From assembly GCA_029204225.1 (NCBI GenBank), contig CM055094.1:63884714-63948713 (forward strand): a stretch of 64,000 bases of DNA, given 5' to 3'. The DNA comes from Diphasiastrum complanatum. Lineage: Eukaryota; Streptophyta; Lycopodiopsida; Lycopodiales; Lycopodiaceae. Under the pieces are notes generated by a model that ran no database searches, was not told where the DNA came from, and worked only from the letters and a program-made list of their open reading frames with translations. Shown here one piece after another: positions 13,201-25,200 of the stretch (position 1 is the first letter of the stretch; each line of letters opens with the position of its first letter). A program made the position numbers and the translations under genes.

Positions 13201-16200
13201 GGTCATGATCAGGATACAGGTTCTGGCCAGGGGACAAGTATGGGCATGGGTGCTGATGAAGAGGATAAGGATGAGGATGATGATGATGATGACTTGGGTA
13301 TTCCTGCTCTAGGATTGGAGACCATGGCTGAGGCAGAGCTTGAGGCAGAGTTTGAAGCAAAGTATGAGGCAGACCTAGGCTATGGCTTGGAGGATGATGG
13401 CAGGGATGTATGAGCCACCTCTACCAGAGCAGGATGTGTATCGACCTGATCCACTACCAAAGGATATACAGCATGAGAGAGAGACATTGGATGCAGCACA
13501 TGTTGGGGATGTTGACCATATGGCACAGGACGCTTTTGTAGGGGATACAGCAGAGGGTGGAGATACTTGTGCCACAGTGGGAGGGATTGATGGTGTGCAG
13601 AATTCACAGGCTCCTGCAGATGTTCATGTTGATGATGATCCAGATCGGACCCGCCGTGTTCGCCAGAGGACCATGTCAGACCTCCTTCGGTATGGCAAGT
13701 TAGAGAAACTAAGAAACAATATTGAACTAACCTTTTAATTTGATTATTAGTCACTACTCCTAGGATTCTCTCCCTTAATGACTAATCCAATTTTCTTTAT
13801 ACCTATAACCAGATAAAATTTCCCAAATTTTTCCCTGCTAAGCCCTTTCGTAAGTATATTAGCAACTTGCTCATTTAATTAGCCGTAAATGAGCTCCACT
13901 TCATTGGCTTGAATTTTCTCTCGCATGAAGAGGTAGTAGACCTCGATGTGATAAGTATGTCTATGAAACATCGAGTTTAATCAAAGTTATGTTACCTTGA
14001 AGCTCCTTGTGTTTAGCTAGTAATCGTTGAAGCCACATACATTCACATGTTGCATTTGCTATTGTCCTATATTTTGCTTCAGTTGATGAGAGAACTATAA
14101 TTGGTTGCTTTTGCTCATCCATTATACTGAACCGAGTGAGAATCTGTGACTTGTGATAGATTTTCGTTTCTCATCATCACCAGCCCAATCTACATTTTCA
14201 ATAGCCCTAATGATTGAGATTAACACTTGTTTTAGATTCAAGGCCTTAATTGTGCGTTCCCTTAAGATGTTGTAGCATTCTCTTAGTTGTCTTTTAAATT
14301 GACTTATTATTCTTACAATATAAGAGTGGTCTAGTTTGTTGATAGTGGTGTAGATGAGACTCTCAACCATTTGTCTATAAAGCATCTCATTCACTTTCTA
14401 TTTAGTCTTTGACTAGTAACGCCTGCCCGCCCGACGGCGGGCAAATTCAAATGTGACGGTGGCAGGCCCGTGCCCATCCCCCTGCCCGCCCCGTCCCCGC
14501 CCATGCCCTCCCCTGCCCGTGGCCTTCACCCTTCCCTAGCTTTTTTACTTTGAAAGTGGTTTCCGGGCAGCTCACGCTGCCCGTGAGAGCGTGACGGGCA
14601 GCATGAGCTGCCCGGAAACCACTTTTCTTTTAGTATATATAGATGATGAAAGCTTTTGATTTGCTTCCATTGATGTAATCGTAATTGCAACCATCTTTTA
14701 AGCAATTCATAGATGTACTTTATTTGATTGAGAAATGTGCTATGCTCCTATCTCCAAACCTCTATGATTAAGTCATGTAAAGAATTCCTAACACTTAAGA
14801 GTAATGCAAATTGTGGTGGATCCATTTGCACTTAATCCTTGGAGATCAGCTACCTGACGTATTCCACCTCTTGCTTAAGAAAGTCACACTGAGATTTCCA
14901 AGCATATAGTTTGTGAATGAGTAAGAGTCATTCACCATCATGGACCTAGTTGTTAGAATCAAAGTTTGTTGTGGCATGACTAGAAGTAAGCTGGCAAGCT
15001 TCAAATATGGTGATTTGACCATTGTGACATGCTCAAGGTGGTGGTGATTATTATCGCTACACTAGATTGATGGGGCAAAAATACAAATGTCTCATTAGAT
15101 GCTTGATCAATCCATTGACGATAGTGTGACCTAAGGAGTGGAATGGAAGATAGGGGAAATAAATACCGATCTAAGTTGGGGAGGAGCTTCATTCTCTTCA
15201 ACAACTTGTCTCGTACTGACGTCCTCTTGTGGTGAAGCTTGTTAGATGCCTTCTTATCAACGAGTAAATTAGGATGCTAAAGGAACTCTAACTACCATAA
15301 ATCAACCCTCCATGCAGCAAGACAAAGACTTAACATTAAACCTCCTCATGCTCAAACTCACACATACAGTATGAGACAATGAATTGAAGCTATGCTTAGA
15401 AGCAAGTTGATGCACTGATTAACACCCAACATTGGTGGTAAAAGTTAGAGCTCATCAAAGGCATGCAAGTTTAGTAAGTGACCGAGTTGGATACGTGCTC
15501 TAACAGAGACGATGAACATGTAATGACTGCGTCGTGAACACTGATAATCGTATCAACATAAGAGTTAAAAATACTCCTCAGAAATTGCTTATCACAAATA
15601 GAATGTCTACCAAAATTACTCATCCCGTGAGTCTATATCAAAGAGGGCATACCGTTGCCCGTAAACACCCATGAAATACTGTGCCAAACTCAAAGTCATC
15701 ACACCTAGAGACGTGAAATAATTTGCACCAAAGTGCGATGTCACAGCTCTTCAAAGGAATGATATCGAGGTTTGCTTGTGCAACAAAGTTGCCAATGTGT
15801 TGTTGTTGTACATCTCTTAGCATCTATGTACCATGACATGTGAGAAATAGCGACCTTCACTTGTAAAGAATAAGGCGCATCCTCAGACTAGCATGAGCAT
15901 TGGGAGATATCACCAATGCCAAATGAATGATTGAAGCATTTATCATCTAGTGCTATAAGCCATTTGCCAAATATCCAAATTTTTATTGGAACTTGTGAAG
16001 GTACCGTCAACCCCAACGCATATGATACTCTACATTATCAAGAGTAGTAGCATTGAATAACAATATGAGCAAAAGCTTGGAATCATCCTCATCATCAACC
16101 TCATGTATGAATAGTGGTGTTACTAGGAGGCTGCTTACAACTCTTAGCTTGATGATCCGGGCTCTTACACTTAAAGCAAAAGTTTTTTGAGCAAATCCCA

Positions 16201-19200
16201 TCCATCTTAGTTGAAGGCTTCAACTAAGATGGATGAGATTTGCTCAAAAAACTTGTGCTTCCTACTATTTTTAGACCTAAATTCTTTCAACGATATACTT
16301 CAACTTGAAGTATATCGTTGAAAGAATTTAGGTCTAAAAATAGTAGGAAATTAACCGGCATAAAAAAGTAATAGAAGCATACCATAGTATCGAAGTAGAA
16401 GTAGAAGACACCACTACATCAACATGCTTTTGTTTTAAAGTGGTAGCAAGTGCCATGGCCTTCACAATTGTAGAAGCAACAATAAATCCACATCATATTG
16501 GGGAGGCCTTGTGATTCCCCATAGTGGTACAATCTCTCTAATAGAAAGATCAAGAAACAAGTATGAAAATTCAGTGAATCTACCATTATATTCACTTATG
16601 TTGGATTTTAACCTCACTTCATTCACTGATCTAATGCACGGCATAAGGAACAGCACACAAGTCGAAATGCATTCAAGAAATTGTAAAAGCAAATATTGTC
16701 CTAGTTTAGGATCAAACTAGAATCGACCTTGGGTTGAGTCGAATCGGATCGGAAACTAAGTCGATTCTTGGCTTGGATTGACAGGTCGAATTGAGTCGAC
16801 GTCTATTTCAATCCCCCAAGGGTCGAAATAAAAAATTTGACCCTCTCATGTCGATCCTCCATCTATTTCGATCCCTGATCTTATGTCAACCCTGGACTAT
16901 TGCAACCTTGGACTGCGGCTATTTCAACCTGACACTGAAATCGACCCAAGCCACCATCTGTCACTTTCAAGATTGATGGAAACTCCTAACAAAATAAACA
17001 CTTTCTTGTAATTCTTTGTAAAAGTCAAGATTAGATTTTATTTTAGCTAACTCGGATTAGCTTGTACATATAAGGAGCTGTAGCTCGATAAGTAGGACAC
17101 ACAAGAATCCAAGCACAAAGTGTGTGGGAGTAGTAATAGTTCCAATCTTAGTTGCAGGCCACGTTCCGGAACGCAATCCAGGAATTCATGTTAAAGTTTT
17201 CCAGATCACAAATTTTTTTGTTTTTGTTCTGGAAAGTTGCCAATATGGGTAATCATTGAAAGGATATCAAAAAAGCAATTGTTATGCAGATCTGTTACTT
17301 GGTTTCAGATGGCCGCAGGCTACATTCATCAGAAATCTGGACATCAGTAGATGGTTTCAGATGGCTGCATTTTCAGATGGTTTCAGAAATTTGGACATCA
17401 GTAGATGGTTTCAGATAGTTTCAGCTATTCCACAAGAAGTATACAATTCCCGCCAGTCTAAGGAAGGCTCCTTCTAACTCTTTCTATCATTTTCTAACAG
17501 AAAACGGAATCAGTAGATCTGCAAACCATTGGCATCAGAATGCCATTTCAAAACTGATTTCTGATATCTATTGGAAAAGCAAATATTTCAAAAGCAAAAC
17601 TGATTTCTGATTTCAAAAGTAAATATTTGGAAAGGGCTTAGTCTGTCAAAAATCAGAAATACTTCACGGAACGTGCATCTTAGAATCGGCTATCAGAAAT
17701 AGCCTGATTGAACTATGATATATCTTGGATTGTGATCATTCCATCATGTCCACCATTCAATTAGGTTTTAGTTAGTAATAAACTCAAACAAAAAAAATTG
17801 GCCATTAGTCTTTTTTTAAAAAAAAAAAAAAGAAAAAAAAAAATCGTGATCCGGGTCGCGGATCGCTGACGTTCCGGATTGCGCGATCCGGAACGCTTTT
17901 GCAGCAGATTGCGATCCGCTGCAACTGTGGTTCCAATATTGAGTCACACAGTTTGTAACCTTTTGTACGTATGCATATTCAATAAGAAAAGGCCACGAGC
18001 CCTTCTATTCACTAGTGTTTGCATAACGATCTAGTCTGAATGTCTACTGTAATTGTCCGAATCATCCAAGTCTTTCATCTTTGTCTCTTTCTTATTCTGT
18101 GGTAATGATCTGATCAATTCTGTTGAGTTCATGGCTGTCTCAGACGCCTCCTGAAACTTAGTAGCATGGTTGCCTCAGACACCATTTGATCAGATCATTA
18201 TACTGAGACTAACTACAAGATCCTAAAAAATTTCAATCACTGTAGTTGGCTGTGTTAGGATATTGAATCCATTCTGCATTTAATTGATTTTTGAAGTTAC
18301 CAATAGCTTGTAGCATCACTTAGTATTCCAACAATTGGTCTCACAGCAGATTAATCACTGAACACAGCTCTAACAACATATAGTACTTGTTTGAAGAAAA
18401 GTGTGAAAAACATCCCCGTCTAGTGAGCCAATCTGGTTAAATTATAGCACCCCTCCAATCTTGCTTTAAATTTTCCAGATTGGCATTTTATGAATATTGC
18501 TATCCAAGATTTTCTGTTCATAAGTCCTCCACCAATGGAAGTCTTAGCATTCATATGTATCACAAGTACCTATAGTGGCTATATCTTAAAATTATTCTCA
18601 AGCTTACAGAGCCAATTCTCCAATTCATTGCCGTTAGATGAGTTGTAATAAACAAAAAGCAAGCCTTGTCCTTGAAGTCATGAAAACATGCAACCTCATG
18701 TACCTTAGGAGGTGGAATGACAATAGGGCCCTAACAAGTGAATGGTATAGGGGTAGGAGCAATCGAATATGTATAGCATAATCAGAATATTAAGGTTGCG
18801 GATGTGACTTCTCAAACTTGCCATCGATTTGATGTCGCCTCTTGTTGTTATGTGTCCCTAATCTATCATCCTCTTGAAAAGTTTCCCAAAGAGAGAGGGA
18901 TGTAGATCATTCAGTGGGCATGAGGCCACCAACAATGAATGCATGAATGGAAATGCCTCAAGATCATAACAAAAGGTCCTCCAATAAGTGGGAGTTTGAC
19001 TCCAATCCATTGCAGAAATGAGGACATACAAGAGAAAAAGAACTGGTAACTTAAGAGTTAAAAATTTTATTGAGAAACCAAGCCAAAATTAAGATTGGAA
19101 TGATTCTCAGTGGATAGGATAAGAGGCTGATAACTCCTGTAATACTATTTTCCTTGACAGCCAACATAATATTCTGAAAATTGACCGGACAAAGGCCAAA

Positions 19201-22200
19201 GTAATTTTAAATGTGTGACGAATGACGAACGGGGGCTGCTTATGGGTGTCAACTGAAGTAGATCATGATCCATATGAAGGTAGTTTAAAACTTCCTCGAA
19301 TATGCAGAGAAGGGACCGTGAGCGGACAAGCAAAAGGGAAAGAAATCCTGATGGAAATCAGTAGTAGGATGCCTTAAAGTATGTTATTAATGTCTCCTGA
19401 TGTAGCTGATGGTATACTCAACCACAACTGGGACAAAGACGACCCAAAATGTGTGAAAACAGCATGTGATGGACATCAAGCTTTAGAATCTTGACCAAAG
19501 GAGGCCAAAAGTAGCTCGGAATATGCACAACAGGGACAGGCATAGCAGGAAATGGACAACAAACAAGAATTTCACTAACGTGACTGCAATTTTGATGACC
19601 TGCCAAAGATTGAATTGTCAATTAGGCTAACAGTGGAGTGGTTAGGCTGTCCCTTGACAGGTGAGCAGCAGGAGGTAAAAAATAAAACCAATCCCCAAAA
19701 AGGACTTGGGAATGTGCTACCATAAATGAGGAAGATGAAAGCAATAGATGACTAAAGTAAACCTTGACTGAAGTAGCTTTGCCCCAATAAGTATAATGAT
19801 TGGACCAATGCATTTCCTTCAAACATCATGTAGGAGAAAGGGGTCTCTTTTGAAGTACATGTGTTAGTGACAAAAATTGCAAAAAGCAACAGACAGACTG
19901 CCACTGAAGTTAGTACGTCAAGTCTATGAACAAAGCGGCATTGTCATTCGCACATAAACTGCACAATTTACCTGGCAGCAGGCCGAGGTTCAAAAGTACC
20001 ACTTCTCACTTTTCCATTGCCACAATAATTTCTTTTCTGCAAAAACAAACAAGACAGATACATGAATGCCAAATCCCAGCAAAACCGTTACATAGATTAA
20101 GGCACCTATATAGGTGAACAAAATGAAAAAGCAACAAACGGAGTAAGCGTTAAATTCTTTACTGCCACTGATTTATGATTAGCCTGGCGTACTCCACAAA
20201 ACAAAAACCCATGAAACCAAGACAGTCAAAGAGAAGTACATTTGAGTAAGCAGAATCAAGCAAATTGACAGTTATATTTTCACAATGTGCTGATTCTGGA
20301 GATGATTAAAAGGCATAAATGCCTAAAACAGACTAATAAAGAGTGGCACTCAAAACTGAACCAGTGAAATATCTACAAGACGTGCTTCAAAAATCTCTAC
20401 AACATAGTGCCTAGCTCTCTGGAATGTAACTATGGACCTGGAAACAATTTCAAGGATAGCTTAGTACATGGTCAAATTTTCAAAAGCTGGATGGATTCAA
20501 TTTTCGTGGAGTTAAGGACAGATTGTCATGGATTTCAATCTTTCTATAGCAAAGGTAGAAATGAAGCTGCTGGATGAATTTTTCCCTTGAGAAGAAACAA
20601 AACACATACTTTTCTCACAGACCTAGTAAGAGATTCTACACCACTACAAATGTATTTTGTCCCTAGAAAGAATGATGAAATGTCTGATTATTTCCTTAAC
20701 TAAGTGAGTCAAACTTGCTTCAAATTTTGGTGTCTTAAATCATGATTATCGGGTCAAGGAGGTTGCCACTAGTTGTTATGCTCACTGGACTGGTGTTTTC
20801 AAGGCAACAAATGAAAACCTTACATTGAATTGGGGTAAGTGAATTAGCTCAAAACCTAAACTTTTTTCGAATACTGGATTCATGATCAGAATGAATTAGG
20901 TCTGACTTTTAAGTTTCAAGGTCCGAACAGGTATACAAACATACTGACATTAAATGAATCTAGGTTTTGTATACTAGAGAGTTGCCCAGTTCATCTAAAT
21001 ATGTAGTCATAGGAGTGTATTTTGAAAGAACATTTAAAGCGTAGTGATCCAATCACACCTTCAAACGACTGCAATTTAAAAGTGCCTAGGTATTTGCTTG
21101 AAAAGAACATAGTCGGAATAGATTTGAGCTTATCTATCAAGTTGAATACAATCCAGAGGCTACGATTGTAATTAAAACATTGTCATGCTTGAAGTCAAGT
21201 CCTGACAGTTCTCATGTTATTCCCCTGATGATTCGCATTTTGTAGGACAAAAGAATGGCCAATGAAGCTCTCAAAATCTTCGTCTAGAACTGTATAAGGC
21301 AATGAAGATGATATCAATATTTCCTATAACATTTTCTTTTGAAGAATGTAAGCTTACAGATGAAGCCTGTGCGACAACAAAGGAGTTAATATGTAGTACA
21401 TAGTTGCAGCGCGATTCCCGAATCGCGATTCAGAATCGCGATCAGAATCGCGATTCTGATTCGCGATTCGGGATTTTCCCAGAATCGTGTAGAATCGATT
21501 TTTTTTTTTTTTTTGAAATTTTTTAAGGCAATATGGGTATCAGATGAAAGCTCTGATCGAGGGGATTATGATTGTGTAGTTTGCCGACTGTTTCGGGTGC
21601 GAAACACCAAAAAGTGTGTTTTCACTCGGGGAGTTGGAAGGCCAAATCATGAAGAGGCCTTACCGTCGGGGCCGGGGTCTATTGGCAGCCCCCGGACCCT
21701 GCCGTTGGGGGGCATTGCCCCCTAAACCCCCCACCAAGGGGCTACCGCTCCCCGAACCCCCCGTTTCTCGGGGGGCTACTGCCCCCCGAACCCCCCGTTT
21801 CCCGGGGGACTACTGTCCCCTGAACCCCCTAGAGCTTCTTGCTAGATAGACACTGTAGATAAAAATGCCACCGCCCCCCTGTAGATAAAAATGAGGTCCA
21901 AATGCGCGCCGAGAAGGGCCCAATATTTATGCCCCCAACTGTATGTACATTGCACTCACATCTCCAGTGAACCAATTGCAAAAGTGATCATCATCCATAC
22001 AGTTGATAGTCCAAACTGTAACATTAACATTTACTGAAAACCAGAGCAAATGACAACCGGATAGCTACTGAAAATAAGATCTGTTTGTGCCTCATCTACT
22101 GCACTTCTGAGAGGCAAAACGCTGGTTTGACCATTGATCCCTTAAAAAAAAGTTAAGCAATAAGCTATTTTTCCAGATTTTTTTTTTTTTTTGCGATTCT

Positions 22201-25200
22201 GGGAATCGCGACCCGCGAATCGCAGACCCAGCGAATCGCGATTCGCTGCAACTATGATATGTACAAAGGTGTAGAGGGCTTAGGAACTGATCATTGTGAT
22301 CTTTGGATCAAGTGAACGCAGCAAGCAGAACCAGTGTGGTTCCCTTGAGGGTCTTTGGAGTTTTGGAGACAGTTCATTCTGGCACTAAATGTTGTTGGCA
22401 CCTTCTCAGCCTTGACACATTGTAAGCGGACTACTCTTTGCTGTTCATTGATGAGATACACAGCTTAAGTTACTTCTTTCACGAGTTATCATCGTACCCC
22501 ACAGCTTCCATGCATAGAAGTCCTACAGCATATTGGGTTGTTGCGTTAAGGAGCTCATGGTTTTTGGCTGTGAACAGAATCCAGTGTTCAGAAAGCACCT
22601 TCATTCTCCGAGCTCTCCGATCTTCTCGGACTTTTTCTGCCTGTTTCAGCTCAGAATTTGCCCATTTTGTTTTGAAAAAGGAAGGATCTGAATACCGCTT
22701 GTGACAAGTCCCAGCATCGCCAATGTCAAACCTGATATTTATCAACCAGCCATTAGTTACATGTTTAAAATTAACCTCTGAATACTTAAGGACTTGCAGA
22801 AGCCATCATATCTGCCTCTATGTGGAGACATACTTATCCAAGAGAAAGAATTTTGGGGGACCTCTGCACTTCTCATAAGAATTTCGAACGAATTGGGGTA
22901 AGTCTCCTTCAGAACAATGATTCTGACGTACACAAATGCGTGCATGCCACTCAGCACCTAGTAATGCATGAAATGCCAAAAATCAAATGCACTGGTCAAT
23001 AAAATGCAAAACTAGAGACATTACAAGAAGCACAAATCGGAAATGAATAGCTCAAACTTGAAGAGGCATCCAGTGGACTAATTCACTCTTTAACTTAGAG
23101 AGTACCTTCTTTTGATCGAACTATCAGAAATGAATACCTCTACATTTTCTTTTCACTTTTCAAATCAACAAAGATCCCACTGTGAAATATCTGATTCTCT
23201 GTCCTATTGCTAATTTTCTGCCCTTAACATTATAGTTATACAAGACCTTCAGCAGATGTTCCATGTAAGTGCTTGTACCTCTTGAGTATGCAAAAGTAAG
23301 CCGATCAGATTTCGAAAGGAAAGCTTTTTCCATAACAGGAATTTCTGCCTCAAGCTGTTGCACCCTCGACATCAACTCATGACTGCGGGTGGCTGTGGCC
23401 ATTATTTCATCATGCAATGCATGAAAAACTTCTGCTGCAAACCTACACAAGATAGTCTCACAATCTTTACAAGTTTCAGTTAAGGAAACTTTGTGGTTCA
23501 TGAACATCTAAAGATTTGAGACAGGATTAAAGATAGTCTAAGAATGACCAAACCAAGAAAAAATTAGAACGGGTCCAAACCAAAGCATTCCAGCAAGCAT
23601 ATTCAAGGCATGAAGATTTTGTAATGGCGGTACTTTCTTTCATATTAAAAGGTTAAATAAAAGTCTTTAAATTCCTACAGGAGACTTCTAGCTTTTGAAG
23701 ATGAAACTTAGAAGAATGACCAGAAAATGTCATAGTACTAGTCTCATTCCAATAGTGTTAGGTGAAGCCAATCCTTAACAGAGTCGGAAATGTTAGAAAA
23801 TTTGGTACGATCAATCAACGCAGCAGCCGTCTTTAAACTTCCAGGTCAGTCTTTAGTATCGGTTTTACGAATTCCATATTTGTCAGGTTTCATTATAGTG
23901 GTTAAAGATTGTCTCAGGATAGAACGTGGCAAACTGGGCAAAACTCTGGTGTACACATCATATCAGCCGCAGATCAAATGCAAATAGGGGTGATTTGTTT
24001 CTACGTTGCGGCCCTCCGTTGAGCAGATTTTCTCGTAACTAAAGCAGGATCCGGTACACTAACTCTGGGAGTGGCATTTGCTAGTGTCTAAGTAATGGCA
24101 ATTACTACATTGCCTCGCCTACTCTCAGCCCAACATTTGTTTCAATAAGGAAAGCTACAATAAAAAGTGCATAATTTTGATAAACCTAAGCACGTTATTA
24201 AACTTTCCAAAGGACTTGCGACCAAACAGCTCCCACCAGTTGGCTGGAGCCAAGATCTAGCATACGCTGTTCTCAGCAGTAAATCTTGTTTGGAGAAGGG
24301 AGGGCACTCTACCGTAATCTGAATGAAGAACATACAAACGGTAACCGCACTCTTCGTTGAGAGTATTGCATTTGTGAACGTGAATCCATTGAAACTCATT
24401 TTATACTCTGATTAATCCCACTGAGAATCAGAAAGGATGAGCCACTTCCTAAATTTACCAAAACGAATTGGTTGTACGAACCTCACTAACAGTCGTCATC
24501 TTCAGAATTTGACGGATTCCAAAGATGATATGCACAAATTAAATCATTCTCACCCCAATAAGACTTAGGAAACCTGTTTTGTCACATGGGAGAGTTGACT
24601 TTATCTATTTGGAGGAGTGGTACTTGTGAATAAAAATCTTATCAATTGACAATAGTACATATTTTCCCTTGTATGTTTGCAGTAAAATTTTCAAGATCTG
24701 GGCATCAAGAGGTTGTTGTTTTTTGGCAGGCTGTTCGCTAATCGATATTTCTCCCTTATCCTCTTTGTTCGCAATCCTTTTGTGAGCCAGGACAAGCTCC
24801 TCAGGAGCAGATTTTTCACGAAGGCAAAGGTATTTTTCTAAGAGATGATTATTTCAGCAGTGATATAAATGTAAGTCCCTTAAAAGTGAAGCTACGGTAT
24901 AAAAGGGCTCGCCATCTGTAAATACGTTCAATTACCGGGCTTTGATTACCATCTTTATGAACTCATTTCTGGAAACTGATCACTCCTGCGCTTCAGTCTA
25001 CCTCACTAAATTCCCAAGAGTCTCTGCTGAAACGATTTCAATGGACAGGTAAGCTACTGGCCAGCTCTTAGAATGGCCCGAGGGCTGTTAGTACTGTCCC
25101 GTATATGCAAGTTTCTGTGTCACATTAACTGATCAGCAGCAACAAGACCTTGCAGCTGATGACATTCCTTTTGCTTTTAGCAGCTTCCATCTACAGGATG

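Noticed and set aside
19145-19822. Three consecutive minus-strand frames as a possible gene
   Set aside because: No recognisable motif, no consistent splice signals, and they are located in the SCAR intron; left as unassigned.
22095-22150. Candidate SCAR exon on the minus strand (KGSMVKPAF-like) preceded by a T-rich tract and AG
   Set aside because: It lies inside the TIR element and does not fit the required phase. The 65-bp exon at 20036-19972 fits phase on both sides.
21389-22263. ATATGTA as a firm target duplication of the TIR element
   Set aside because: The two copies do not both abut the element ends, so it may be coincidence; kept only as a possibility.
22479-22598. Extension of SCAR exon 4 to the in-frame stop at 22479
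   Set aside because: A GT donor directly after the basic RARRMK segment restores phase to exon 5. The extension has no family similarity.
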